The notes under the pieces were generated by a model, which worked only from the letters and a program-made list of their open reading frames with translations, was not told the origin of the DNA and did no database searches. Of a stretch of DNA of 64,000 bases, positions 34,697 to 44,241 are shown piece after piece. The translations under genes and the position numbers were made by a program. Each line of letters starts with the position of its first letter. The stretch's first letter is position 1. The DNA is taken from NCBI GenBank assembly GCA_041277045.1, contig JBGFSY010000001.1:930001-994000 (forward strand). The letters are read 5' to 3'. The stretch is from Reddybacter sp041277045 (lineage in GTDB: Bacteria > Pseudomonadota > Gammaproteobacteria > Pseudomonadales > Porticoccaceae).

Positions 34697-36736
34697 ATGC
34701 TGGCATTGTTAAAGCGTTATTCCCCTTTGCTTTGCCTGGGCTTCTGCCTATTGGCTGGGGCTAGCTATGGGGCGACGGTCAGTGAAGAGGATATACTGGC
34801 CGATATTCCCGTAGTCAACATTGCCAGTCGTTTCGAGCAGCCGGTCAGTCGCGCACCGGCCAGCGTGACGATTATTGATCGTGCTTTACTTGATGCCTCG
34901 GGTGCCCAGACCTGGGCTGATGTCTTCCGTCTGGTGCCGGGCTTTCAGTCCTATGCAGTCAATGGCAATCGTGAGGGGGTTTCCTATCATGGTTTTGGCA
35001 AGGAATTTCCCAATCGACTGGAGGTCATGGTTGATGGCCGCTCGGTGTATGAGCCGATTTTCTCTGCAGTGATCTGGGGCGCGCTGGGCGTTAATTTTGA
35101 AGATATTGATCATATTGAAATTGTGCGCGGCCCCAGTACACCATCTCAAGGTTCCAACGCTCTGTTAGGGGCAGTGAATATCGTTACTCGCACACCAGTA
35201 CAGGATAGCGGCACTTCACTGAGTTATTCCAGCGGCTCTCGCTCCACACGCAAAAGCACCCTGCGCCACAATGACCAGCTTGGCGGTATGTTCTATCGCC
35301 TCAGTCTTGGTTACCAGCACAATGATGGTTTCCCGAGTGTTACAGGCGAAGGCCCAATGGAGGATGGTCGCGAGCTCTATCAAGTGGCCTTTCGCGGTAC
35401 CTTGGCGCCCTCTTTGAATGATAGTCTTGATATCAGTTTTGGGATGGTTCATAACGCAGAGGGTTTTGGGGACAGTGATCACCCCGATGAGTTTCTGAAA
35501 ACGGATTTCGATTCGAATTACCAGTCGCTGACCTGGGTACGCTCCTTCCTCGATGGTAGTGAGTTGCAAATACAGGCTTATCACAATAGCCTGCGGGCTG
35601 ATAGCCAATCTGACATCGGTCTTATTTCTGAACTGTTTGGCGTGCCCCCGATAACTATTCCCGGCATTCTGGGCATCCCCGATCAGATTGTTTCTGTGGG
35701 TTTTGATAGTCTGACTTCTGAACGCTTTGATCTTGAGCTTGAGCAGCGCTTTGCTCGCTGGGGTGGTTTGCAGTCGGTGTGGGGGCTGGGTGTGCGTTCG
35801 GAGTCTGTGAAGAGTGATTTGCTCTTCGGCCATAAGGATAAAATTCGTGAAGAGAGTTTTCGCCTGTTCAGTCAAAACGAGTGGCTGTTGGGCCACGACT
35901 GGGTGTTTAATTTTGGTGTGATGTTTGAAGACACGCCGGTTGGCACTTTGTACTCACCCCGCCTAGCCCTTAACTACGAATTTATGACCAACCATACTTT
36001 GCGTCTGGTGCTGGGGCGCAGTGAGCGCGCACCCTCTATCGCTGAGTCCAATCTGGAACAACAGCATAAACTGGGCGGCCTGGCCTTTAATGCGGTGATT
36101 CGCTCGGGGCACGGCCTCGGTGAGGAGAGGGTCAGGCACGCCGAGCTGGCCTATATTGCGCGTTTCCCCAGCGCCAATATCGAGTTTGATATCAGTGTCT
36201 TTCGAGAGGAGGCGCGCGATGGCATTGACGCCTACTCAGAAGACATTGTGCTGCCGATTCCCCTGTTTGATGACCATATAAAGGTTGTGTCGAATAACGG
36301 AGAGTGGGAGACCACGGGTGTCGAGCTGCAGTTTTCATATCAACCGCTACCGGGTAGTTTAGTGCGCCTGCACTATGCCTATCTGGATTTGGAGAGCGAT
36401 TACCTCAAACGTTATGAGCCGACAGAGCTGCATAGTGATTTTAATACTTCGCGGCCGCGCCACAGCGGCGGTTTACTACTCGCTTATCAATTGACACCAA
36501 AGCTCGATGCTAGTGTTCTGAGCTATTATCAAAGTGCCGTCGATTGGCGGGGCGGTAATCCGGTCGATGAATTTTTGCGGGTAGATGCGCAGTTAAGTTA
36601 TCAGTTGACGCTCGGCGGGTCGCCGGCAAAGATACAGTTGATTGCCCAGAATCTGGGTGGTGACTACGCTGAGTTTGGCCAGAATAATATTTTTGAAAGC
36701 CGCTGTTATGTCAAAGTGGAGGTCGGCTTACCCTAG
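34697..36736 (+). CDS. TonB-dependent outer-membrane receptor
   Basis: The protein has 679 residues if it starts at ATG 34697, which gives a clean signal peptide (LLCLGFCLLAGASYGA). A plug domain follows with RAPASVTIIDRALLDASGA, VPGFQSYAVNGNREG, LEVMVDGRSVYEPIF, and IEIVRGPSTPSQGSNALLGAVNIVTR. The remainder is beta-strand barrel with many alternating aromatic and acidic residues. The frame is open back to a TTG at 34613. The C-terminal residue is Pro rather than the usual aromatic. Its ligand is unknown; iron or a carbohydrate-like compound are possibilities. It heads a unit with a binding protein and a sensor kinase. Confidence 0.93.
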   Translation: MLALLKRYSPLLCLGFCLLAGASYGATVSEEDILADIPVVNIASRFEQPVSRAPASVTIIDRALLDASGAQTWADVFRLVPGFQSYAVNGNREGVSYHGFGKEFPNRLEVMVDGRSVYEPIFSAVIWGALGVNFEDIDHIEIVRGPSTPSQGSNALLGAVNIVTRTPVQDSGTSLSYSSGSRSTRKSTLRHNDQLGGMFYRLSLGYQHNDGFPSVTGEGPMEDGRELYQVAFRGTLAPSLNDSLDISFGMVHNAEGFGDSDHPDEFLKTDFDSNYQSLTWVRSFLDGSELQIQAYHNSLRADSQSDIGLISELFGVPPITIPGILGIPDQIVSVGFDSLTSERFDLELEQRFARWGGLQSVWGLGVRSESVKSDLLFGHKDKIREESFRLFSQNEWLLGHDWVFNFGVMFEDTPVGTLYSPRLALNYEFMTNHTLRLVLGRSERAPSIAESNLEQQHKLGGLAFNAVIRSGHGLGEERVRHAELAYIARFPSANIEFDISVFREEARDGIDAYSEDIVLPIPLFDDHIKVVSNNGEWETTGVELQFSYQPLPGSLVRLHYAYLDLESDYLKRYEPTELHSDFNTSRPRHSGGLLLAYQLTPKLDASVLSYYQSAVDWRGGNPVDEFLRVDAQLSYQLTLGGSPAKIQLIAQNLGGDYAEFGQNNIFESRCYVKVEVGLP

Positions 36737-36850
36737 GTTGGGGTTTAAGCCTGTGTTGAAAATGGATAGAAATGGATTTTACGGGGCGCGGTGTCGCCAT
36801 ATGTCGATTGAGTACTTGTGGCTGTGTGATACAGGTTGTTGGTTGAAAGT

Positions 36851-37822
36851 ATGAAACAGGGACGTTGGCAAAAAAATATCAGTAGTTATCCTGGGCGACT
36901 TTTCGTTGGCTTAATGCTGTCTGTAGTTGCGTTGTTTGCGGATGCTGCTGGATCGCCCGTTTATCTACTCTTATCGGGTGAGCGGTCTTACTATCAAGAA
37001 GTGTCGGCCGTATTTCAGAAGGCGCTGGCAGAGCAGCACAATGCGCCCATTGTGCATGTCTATGGCCTTGATCAGGCCTTGCAAGTGGCACCAAACAGTA
37101 CGGTCGTTGCTGTTGGCTCAAAGGCCAGTGAACTTGCCCTCAGGCGTTTTCCTAATGACGACATTGTTAGTTTGCTCATGCCCGTAGCGGCATGGGATGA
37201 GTTGTGTTTGCGCTTGCCGGGGGCGGGGCGGCGTGCGGCGGTGGTGATCGACCAGCCCCTGGAGCGGTCATTGGCCCTGGGTAAGTTGTTGGTGCCATCA
37301 GCGAAGCGAGTTGGTGCTGTGTTTGGCCCGATCTCGGTGGCGAGCAAGCCCCAACTGCGTAGTGCTGTACAGCGCAGTGGTATGGAGTTGATTTATGCGG
37401 ATTTGACGAGCGACGATAACCCGATCGGCGTATTGACACCCTTGGTGCAAAAAACGGATTTGTTTATTACGGTGGCAGATCGTGCGGTATTCAACAAAAG
37501 TGTTGCGAAATGGCTGCTCTATTTGAGCTTTCGACAAAAAGTGTCGGTTATTGGTTTTTCTCAATCCTATGCAAAAGCTGGCGCCCTGGCGGCTGTTTAT
37601 TCTAGCCCGGAAAATATCGGGCGTCATGGGGCTGAGTTGTTCGCGCTCCTGCTTTCATCTGAGGAGGGTGCGCCGATAGCGGCAGAAAATTGGCGAGCCC
37701 ATTATCCAAAATATTACACACTGGAAGTGAATCGCGAGGTGGCCAGGGCCTTAAATATCACTGTGCCCGAACTGAACTCCCTGTATAAGGAGTTCCATTC
37801 TGTGCTTGAGACCATGCAGTGA
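36851..37822 (+). CDS. Periplasmic ABC-type substrate-binding protein, sensor partner
   Basis: The 323-residue protein begins with a basic end and a hydrophobic stretch (LFVGLMLSVVALFADAAGS) that fits a signal peptide. The fold looks like the ABC_sub_bind family: alternating strands and helices with VVAVGSKASELALRRF, AVFGPISVASKPQLRSAV and LFITVADRAVFN. No permease or ATPase gene is near. Instead the stop codon overlaps the start of a hybrid histidine kinase gene (TGATG), so it likely reports ligand to the kinase rather than feeding a transporter. ATG 36851 is preferred to an upstream TTG at 36836. Confidence 0.8.
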   Translation: MKQGRWQKNISSYPGRLFVGLMLSVVALFADAAGSPVYLLLSGERSYYQEVSAVFQKALAEQHNAPIVHVYGLDQALQVAPNSTVVAVGSKASELALRRFPNDDIVSLLMPVAAWDELCLRLPGAGRRAAVVIDQPLERSLALGKLLVPSAKRVGAVFGPISVASKPQLRSAVQRSGMELIYADLTSDDNPIGVLTPLVQKTDLFITVADRAVFNKSVAKWLLYLSFRQKVSVIGFSQSYAKAGALAAVYSSPENIGRHGAELFALLLSSEEGAPIAAENWRAHYPKYYTLEVNREVARALNITVPELNSLYKEFHSVLETMQ

Positions 37823-40503
37823 TGAGGCGTTTGTGGCACTTTTTTATCCATACGCTACATGGGCGTTTGTTGCTGCTTACATTGGGGCCGTTAATACTGT
37901 TGACGGTGTTGTTGACGGCCAATACGCTTTCTGATGAGCGCTTCGATGTGCAGCGTGAGTATCAGGATGCGGGTAAAGTCGCGGCGGCCTATTTGGCGGC
38001 GACTTCGGATTTTGCCCTGTACTCCGGAAATGAACACTTGCTGAATACCCTGGCGACGTCCGTATCTGAGCTTACGCAAATTGATGGTGTGACGTTTTTG
38101 AATGCCCAGCGAGAAATTCTTGTCTCGACATTTAAGGGCTCACCTCCATGGTCTTCGTTACTATCTGCCAGCATTGGTTTAGATTCTTTGGCAATAGGGG
38201 AGCGGGTTTATTTTGAAAGACCCGTTGCCATTTCAGGTATTGAAATAGAGGATTACAGTGATGATCCGTCTTTAAAAGGTGAGCCTGCTGCAATTGTGGG
38301 CTGGGTTCTTATTGCAATAGACATGTCAGCGATGGAGACCGAGAGGCAGGCCGTGTTATTTCGCAATGCGGGTATGGCGGTTGGTTTATTGGTTCTAGTT
38401 TTCTTTCTATCTTATGCCCTGGGGAATGGCCTGCTGGCACCGATTACTACACTGAAAGCCACCGTTCAAGAAATTGAGAGCGGCAACCTTGAGGCGCAGG
38501 TTGATGCAATAGGTGTTGATGAGTTGGCGGCCCTGGGTCGGGGTATTAACTATATGGCCAAGTCTATTGCTGACAGCCAGTGGGGTTTGGAGCAGCGGGT
38601 GCGTAGTGCTACATCGCGTCTGCGCATGTCATTGGAAGACTTGCAGTCGAAAAACCTTGAGCTGGAGGAAGAGAGGCAGAAAGCTGAGGAGGCAAATCGG
38701 GCGAAAAGTGATTTTCTGGCGCGCATGAGTCATGAATTACGCACGCCATTAAATTCCATTCAGGGCTTTGTGCGCCTGTTGGGGCAATCTGACCTGGAGG
38801 CCTCGGAGCAACAGTACTGTGCGATTATTGAGCAGGCCGCAGAGCAGTTGTTGCTATTAATCAGTGATATTCTTGAGTACTCCCGTTTGCAATCTGGTGC
38901 TATGGGGCTGGATATTCAGCCTCTGGATATTGTTGCCTGTGTTGAGAATCCAGTACGTCTGCTGGGTCCATCGGCCTACGAAAAAAATGTCGAGGTGATT
39001 ATTGATATCGACCCGGAGCTGCCTATCTTTCTCTACGGTGATTCATTGCGACTGCGCCAGGTGGTTTCAAATTTGGTGGCGAACGCTATTAAGTTTACTG
39101 AGCAGGGCCATATATTGGTGCGGATTGCCAACGGGGGTGTGGTTGATGACAACGTAACCTTGCTGTTGGAAGTGGCAGATACGGGTATCGGTATGTCCGA
39201 CGTTCAGCAGGGCAAAATATTTGAAGCATTTACCCAGGCCGATACGACAATTACCCGCCGCTTTGGTGGCACGGGCCTGGGTTTGTCTATCGTGCAAAAC
39301 CTGGTTGCGTTGATGGGTGGAAAAATTGCACTACACAGCGAGGAATCGGTAGGTACGACGATTCGGGTGAGCTTGCCTCTGGCGCTACAGGCGGGCCACA
39401 AAGAGTTACAACGACTGAGTGCAACCATTGCCGTCTTTGACCCTTTGGCGATATCACGCCAGGCTCTGGGGCATGCGGTTCAGCGGATGACGGATGACAT
39501 GCGCGTGTACGCCGATTTTGAGGTGCTGATAAAAGATCTGGTGATGAGGGATGTTGACGCGATTATCATCAGTCTGCCGATCAATGGGCTTGAGCATTCG
39601 TTGGCAGATATGCTGGTACGCGTAAGGGAGTTTACCCCAGCGCCAGCCTTTGTCTTTTTGCCGCTTAAGGGTTTGCGAGGAAAGTCGACGTTCAATATTA
39701 GCGGTGTTGAAGGTTTGGACATCACCTACCTCGCCAAGCCCTGGGCGACGACGGAATTTTATGAGGTTTACAGCACCTTGAAGCATGGCGCCTCTGTTGT
39801 TGCAGGCGGTGTCGCGCCCCTGGTGGGTGTGAAAGTGCTAGTGGCCGAGGACAATGATTTTAGTCGCTTACTGTTATCAACCCTGCTGGAAAAGGCCGGG
39901 TGTGAGCTGCAGACTGTTGAAAACGGGCGTGAGGCTTTGGCGCTTTGCGAGCAGAATGCTTTTGATCTATTGGTATTCGACGTGCATATGCCGCAGCTTA
40001 ATGGCATTGAAGCCCTTATTGAAATCAGGGCTTCGGGTGGCCTGAACACGGCCACGCCCGCCGTGGTGCTCACGGCAGATGTGCTGCAGCACGAGGATCG
40101 GCTAGCAAGCTTGCCAGCGCGCAATAAAATGATGCACAAGCCCTTCGACAATACGCGTCTTATCGAGTTAATACTGACATTGCTAGATAGAAAACCAAGC
40201 AAAATGCCCCTGCAAGCGGTCGCGACACGGCGCGTACCGCTGGAGCAGTTTTTTCAGGAGGTCGGCAAGCTGCTAGCAGGTGCTGTGAGCGCCTATCGAG
40301 AGCGCGATATTGATGAGCTGCGTGAAACTATTCACCAGTTGCTGGGCATTGCTGGGGTGTTCAAGCTCGGCGAATTGGAGAAGCAGGTACAGGCTCTGCA
40401 CACCTTGATTAAAGAAGAGGACGCCTGGGTGGGTGATGCCCTGCAGGCAGTAGAAGAGGAGTTTGCCCGCCTCAAGTCAGAGGCGGGCGACGAGCTGGCT
40501 TAA
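37822..40503 (+). CDS. Hybrid sensor histidine kinase (HAMP-HisKA-HATPase-REC-REC-HPt)
   Basis: The 893-residue inner-membrane kinase has a transmembrane segment near 18-35, a periplasmic domain of about 145 residues, and a second one near 183-203. HAMP follows, then a coiled coil, the HisKA box SHELRTPLN with His304, the N-box NLVANAIKF and G-boxes DTGIGM and GGTGLGLS. A first receiver-like region (about 535-655) has Ser where the phosphorylated Asp should be. The second receiver has Asp720 in VFDVHMPQLNG, and HPt has His838 in IHQLLG. The layout is BarA-like and no separate response regulator is adjacent. It overlaps the binding-protein gene by 1 base. Confidence 0.93.
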   Translation: MRRLWHFFIHTLHGRLLLLTLGPLILLTVLLTANTLSDERFDVQREYQDAGKVAAAYLAATSDFALYSGNEHLLNTLATSVSELTQIDGVTFLNAQREILVSTFKGSPPWSSLLSASIGLDSLAIGERVYFERPVAISGIEIEDYSDDPSLKGEPAAIVGWVLIAIDMSAMETERQAVLFRNAGMAVGLLVLVFFLSYALGNGLLAPITTLKATVQEIESGNLEAQVDAIGVDELAALGRGINYMAKSIADSQWGLEQRVRSATSRLRMSLEDLQSKNLELEEERQKAEEANRAKSDFLARMSHELRTPLNSIQGFVRLLGQSDLEASEQQYCAIIEQAAEQLLLLISDILEYSRLQSGAMGLDIQPLDIVACVENPVRLLGPSAYEKNVEVIIDIDPELPIFLYGDSLRLRQVVSNLVANAIKFTEQGHILVRIANGGVVDDNVTLLLEVADTGIGMSDVQQGKIFEAFTQADTTITRRFGGTGLGLSIVQNLVALMGGKIALHSEESVGTTIRVSLPLALQAGHKELQRLSATIAVFDPLAISRQALGHAVQRMTDDMRVYADFEVLIKDLVMRDVDAIIISLPINGLEHSLADMLVRVREFTPAPAFVFLPLKGLRGKSTFNISGVEGLDITYLAKPWATTEFYEVYSTLKHGASVVAGGVAPLVGVKVLVAEDNDFSRLLLSTLLEKAGCELQTVENGREALALCEQNAFDLLVFDVHMPQLNGIEALIEIRASGGLNTATPAVVLTADVLQHEDRLASLPARNKMMHKPFDNTRLIELILTLLDRKPSKMPLQAVATRRVPLEQFFQEVGKLLAGAVSAYRERDIDELRETIHQLLGIAGVFKLGELEKQVQALHTLIKEEDAWVGDALQAVEEEFARLKSEAGDELA

Positions 40504-41672
40504 CTGAGTACGCGTAGCCGTATCACGCCATCTACCGCTGCAATGGCGGCGACAATATCGGCACTGGGCTCTTGCTCAATGTCGATAATATTGTAGGCAA
40601 TGTCGTTGCGGCTTTTATTGACCAGATCAATCACGTTGTTGTCACTGTCGGCGAGAATACTCAGCACGTTACCGAGGACCTTGGGCACGTTGTCATTGCA
40701 AAAGGTGATGCGGTAGCCCGCGCTCCTCGCCATGGCAATGGGCGGAAAGTTGACAGAGTTTTTAATGTTGCCGTTTTCCAGAAACTCCATTAATTGATCG
40801 GCGGCCATAATGGCGCAGTTCTCTTCGGCCTCTTGAGTGCTGGCGCCAATATGCGGCGTGAGGATGACATCGGCGCGGCCGAGCAAGGCGGGGGTGGGGA
40901 AGTCGGCGATATAGCCGGCGAGCTGCTTGTTATCGAGGGCGACGACGAGTGCGGCGGTATCGACAATTTCTTCACGGGCGAAGTTGAGCAGTTTGGCGCC
41001 GGGCTTAAAGCAGCGCAGGGTTTCGGCGTTAATCATATGTCGAGTGGCTTCGATGGCGGGCACGTGCAGGCTGACAAAATCGGCGTTGGCCAGCAGGCTT
41101 TGCAGATTGTCCATTTTGCCGATCTCACTCGACAGGCGCCAGGCGGCCTCTACGGAGATGGCCGGGTCATAACCAATCACATTCATGCCCAGTTCCAGTG
41201 CCATATTGGCGACATTGGCACCGATGGCGCCGAGGCCGACGACACCGAGGGTCTTGCCCTGTAGTTCGCTGCCGGCAAAGCGCTTCTTCTCTTTTTCCAG
41301 CAGTTTTGACATCTCGCCAGCATCGCTCATGTCGCTCAGTGACTGGGCGTAATTAATACCGCCAATAATATCTCGTGAACCCAGCAATAAGCTGGCGGCA
41401 ACCAGTTCTTTGACCGCATTGGCGTTGGCACCGGGGGTGTTAAAAACCACCACGCCCTCGGCTGAGTAATCGGCGACCGGAATGTTGTTGACGCCGGCAC
41501 CGGCACGGGCAATAGCGACCAGACTTTCGGGTATTTCTTCACCGTGGAGCTTGTGGCTGCGCAGCATAAAGGCATCGGGCTGGGCGAACTCACTGGCGAT
41601 TTCATAGCTCTCACGGGAAAAGCGGTCGAGACCCTTGCTAGATATTTGATTGTAGGTGCGTACTTTGTACAT
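40500..41672 (-). CDS. serA: D-3-phosphoglycerate dehydrogenase
   Basis: SerA oxidises 3-phosphoglycerate as the first step of serine synthesis. The 390-residue protein has a substrate domain with ARAGAGVNNIPV, an NAD domain with VVGLGAIGANVANMALELG, catalytic Arg in NFAREEIVD and His in LTPHIGASTQEAEENC, and a C-terminal ACT domain for serine binding. The segment between them reads GYIADFPTPALL and is about 11 residues shorter than in E. coli SerA, so the usual catalytic Glu is not evident. This resembles the shorter firmicute/bacteroidete type. Its stop codon overlaps that of the convergent kinase gene. Confidence 0.92.
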   Translation of the reverse strand: MYKVRTYNQISSKGLDRFSRESYEIASEFAQPDAFMLRSHKLHGEEIPESLVAIARAGAGVNNIPVADYSAEGVVVFNTPGANANAVKELVAASLLLGSRDIIGGINYAQSLSDMSDAGEMSKLLEKEKKRFAGSELQGKTLGVVGLGAIGANVANMALELGMNVIGYDPAISVEAAWRLSSEIGKMDNLQSLLANADFVSLHVPAIEATRHMINAETLRCFKPGAKLLNFAREEIVDTAALVVALDNKQLAGYIADFPTPALLGRADVILTPHIGASTQEAEENCAIMAADQLMEFLENGNIKNSVNFPPIAMARSAGYRITFCNDNVPKVLGNVLSILADSDNNVIDLVNKSRNDIAYNIIDIEQEPSADIVAAIAAVDGVIRLRVLS

Positions 41673-41740
41673 GGATTTTCCTTTATGTGAGCCTTAAATA
41701 AGGCTGTTATGCTGTTTTAGCTCGTCGAGCTGAATATCAA

Positions 41741-42874
41741 TTAGGCCTGGCTGATTTGCTCGTAAGCCCAGCTTAGCCAAGGCATAAGCGCTTGCAGGTC
41801 GCTTTGTTCAACGGTGGCGCCACACCAAATGCGCAGGCCGGCAGGAGCATCGCGATAGGCACCGATATCAAAGGCGACGCCCTCGCTATCGAGTAACTTG
41901 GCGAGGGCTTTAACCTGGTCGGCTTTGAGTGTGAGGGTTAGGCAAACGCTGGTGTTGGAGCGGGTGGCCTTGTCTTGAGCGAGAAAGCTAATCCACTCTT
42001 TGGAGGCAACAAAATCTTCAATCACTTTCAAATTGGCTTGCGAGCGTGCAATGCTGGCCTCGACGCCGCCGATGGCGCGCACCCAATCGAGCGCGTCGAG
42101 GTAGTCGGCAACACAGAGCATCGAGGGGGTGTTGATGGTCTCGCCCCTGAAAATCCCCTCGTTCAACTTACCCTTTTTGGTCATGCGGAAAATTTTCGGC
42201 AGCGGCCAGTCGGGGGTATAGCTTTCGAGGCGTTCAACAGCGCGGGGGCTGAGTATCAACATGCCGTGAGCACCCTCACCGCCGAGAACCTTTTGCCAGC
42301 TGAAAGTGACCACGTCGAGTTTGTGCCAAGGCAGCTCCATGGCGAAAACCGCGGAGGTAGCATCGCAAATAGTCAGGCCGCTGCGCTCGTCGCTGATCCA
42401 CTCGCCATCGACAACCTTGACACCTGATGTGGTGCCATTCCAGGTGAAGACGGTGTCGTGTTCGGGATTGGCGAGAGACAGCTCGGGTAACAGGCCGTAG
42501 TCAGCGCGGTGTGCGGTAACATTGTCGAGCTTGAGTTGGTTGGTGATATCGCCGACCCAGCCTTCGCCGAAGGATTCCCAGGCAAAAATGTCGACCGGTT
42601 TGGCACCAAGCAGTGACCATAGGGCCATTTCAACAGCACCGGTATCGGAGGCCGGCACCACGCCAACGCGGTAACCTTCGGGCAGGCCGAGTAATTCGGC
42701 GGTGTCAGCGCAGGCGCGAGCCAGGGCTTTCTTGCCGATGGCGGAGCGGTGAGAGCGGCCCAGAGTTGAAATGTCGAGGGCGTCAACACTGTAACCGGGG
42801 CGCTTGCTGCAAGGCCCGGAAGAGAAATTCGGGTTTGCCGGTTTAACGGTGGGCTTTACTGCTGCGGCTGTCAT
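41741..42874 (-). CDS. serC: Phosphoserine aminotransferase
   Basis: SerC transaminates 3-phosphohydroxypyruvate to phosphoserine with pyridoxal phosphate. The 377-residue protein is of the alphaproteobacterial/archaeal type, with KPANPNFSSGPCSKRPGY near the N-terminus, VGVVPASDTGAVEMALWSLL, and the cofactor Lys in VTFSWQKVLGGEGAHGM. It stands 68 bases upstream of serA on the same strand, so the two make up the committed serine pathway. E. coli-type SerC is distinctly different in sequence, so this pair may have been inherited or exchanged together. Confidence 0.94.
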   Translation of the reverse strand: MTAAAVKPTVKPANPNFSSGPCSKRPGYSVDALDISTLGRSHRSAIGKKALARACADTAELLGLPEGYRVGVVPASDTGAVEMALWSLLGAKPVDIFAWESFGEGWVGDITNQLKLDNVTAHRADYGLLPELSLANPEHDTVFTWNGTTSGVKVVDGEWISDERSGLTICDATSAVFAMELPWHKLDVVTFSWQKVLGGEGAHGMLILSPRAVERLESYTPDWPLPKIFRMTKKGKLNEGIFRGETINTPSMLCVADYLDALDWVRAIGGVEASIARSQANLKVIEDFVASKEWISFLAQDKATRSNTSVCLTLTLKADQVKALAKLLDSEGVAFDIGAYRDAPAGLRIWCGATVEQSDLQALMPWLSWAYEQISQA

Positions 42875-42971
42875 GGCGATTCCTTAAGAGAGTTTCTCGC
42901 TGGCTGATCCAGCGGCGTGCGCGAAAAAGCGGCAATTTTACTGGTCGCCAGCCCCCTTGCATAGGGGCGCG

Positions 42972-42977
42972 TATAAT
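42972..42977 (+). promoter_or_regulatory. Candidate -10 box upstream of acyl-CoA dehydrogenase
   Basis: A perfect TATAAT lies 70 bases before the ATG at 43048, in the divergent gap with serC. A convincing -35 is lacking. An 11-base palindrome GGCGA-A-TCGCC (43002-43012) follows about 25 bases later and could be an operator. Confidence 0.35.
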
Positions 42978-43047
42978 GTCTCGTTTTCGAGCCACCTAGT
43001 TGGCGAATCGCCGTCGAATAACAGCCTAAAGAGAGGTAATATCAGCA

Positions 43048-44184
43048 ATGGATTTCACCTTTAGCCCAGAACAATGCGCCTTGCGCGACACCGTGCGTAA
43101 GTTTTGCGAGACCGAAATCGCACCCTTAGCGCGAGAGGCGGACGATAGCGAGTGTTTTCCCCGTGAGATGTTTAAGCAGTGGGGCGAGCTGGGTCTGCTG
43201 GGGGTGCGCTATCCCGAAAGTGATGGCGGCTCAGGCTTTGATAAGGTTTCCGACTGCATCGTGCGTGAGGAAATGAGTCGGGTGAGCCAGGCCTTTTCTT
43301 CGGCTTGGTCGGCCCACTCCCATTTGGCGATTTGGCCAATATGGCGTGCCGGTAGTGCTGGGCAAAAAGAGCGCTTCTTCAAGCCAGCGGTGAGTGGTGA
43401 CAAAATCGCCGGTTTTGCGCTGAGTGAGCCGGATGTGGGTTCAAATATTCGCGCCATGAAAACCACTGCGACCAAAGTCGACGGCGGCTATCGTATTAAA
43501 GGCAGTAAGCTGTATATCACCAACGCACCGATAGCTGATTTTCTAATGCTGGCTGCGCGCACTAAGCCCGAGCAGAGTGCGGATGCCATCAGTCTGTTTA
43601 TTGTCGAGTTACCTAATCAAGCAGTGGTCATCTCTAAATTGGACAAAGAGGGCATCCGCGCCTCCGAAACAGGCCTGATATTTTTTGATGATCTGTTTGT
43701 GCCCGACGATTGCCTGCTGGGTGGCGAGGAAGGTACTTACCCCATAATCCTCGAATCCCTCGCTGAAAACCGTGTCGGGGTTGCGGCAAATTGTTTGGGT
43801 ATGGCCAAGGGTGCGATGGCCGAGGCGCAACGCTATGCTCAGGAGCGGGTTGTGGGTGGTAAAACTATCGGTAAATTTCAGGCCGTTGCCCACAAGCTGG
43901 CCGATATGGCAGCAGATATCGAGGCTGCCCAGTGGCTGGTTTATTACGGTGCCTGGCGTGTTGACCAGGGTACCTTAGATTCACCAACTGCAGCGAAAGT
44001 TAAGCTCATTGCCAGTGAAACCGCATTAAAAGTAAGCGAGAATGCCATCCGCATCCTCGGTGGTGCGGGTATTATGCGTGAATACCCGGTGGGCCGTTTC
44101 CATCGCGATGCCCTGGTCTATGTCATTGGCGAGGGCACTAGCGAAATTCAGCGCAATATTATTGCCCGCAGCCTCGATCTTTAG
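43048..44184 (+). CDS. Acyl-CoA dehydrogenase (third)
   Basis: A 378-residue acyl-CoA dehydrogenase. The N-terminus MDFTFSPEQCALRDTVRKF, the substrate domain GFALSEPDVGSNIRAMKT, YRIKGSKLYITNAPIADF, and the C-terminal ILGGAGIMREYPVGRFHRDA and IGEGTSEIQRNIIARSL are typical. The last motif contains the Glu of the catalytic region seen in short-chain members. RBS AGAGAGG lies upstream of the ATG. It is a better match to the common beta-oxidation type than the two others in the window. A small ASCH-domain gene follows 57 bases later. Confidence 0.95.
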   Translation: MDFTFSPEQCALRDTVRKFCETEIAPLAREADDSECFPREMFKQWGELGLLGVRYPESDGGSGFDKVSDCIVREEMSRVSQAFSSAWSAHSHLAIWPIWRAGSAGQKERFFKPAVSGDKIAGFALSEPDVGSNIRAMKTTATKVDGGYRIKGSKLYITNAPIADFLMLAARTKPEQSADAISLFIVELPNQAVVISKLDKEGIRASETGLIFFDDLFVPDDCLLGGEEGTYPIILESLAENRVGVAANCLGMAKGAMAEAQRYAQERVVGGKTIGKFQAVAHKLADMAADIEAAQWLVYYGAWRVDQGTLDSPTAAKVKLIASETALKVSENAIRILGGAGIMREYPVGRFHRDALVYVIGEGTSEIQRNIIARSLDL

Positions 44185-44241
44185 GAAGTGCGTATTAACC
44201 CAGTAAATTTGATCTAACTTGAAGGAGAAATAGAAGCAATC

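Noticed and set aside
36642..36854. Small open frame between the receptor and binding-protein genes
   Set aside because: It overlaps the receptor gene end and the start of the next gene, with no ribosome site or family resemblance.
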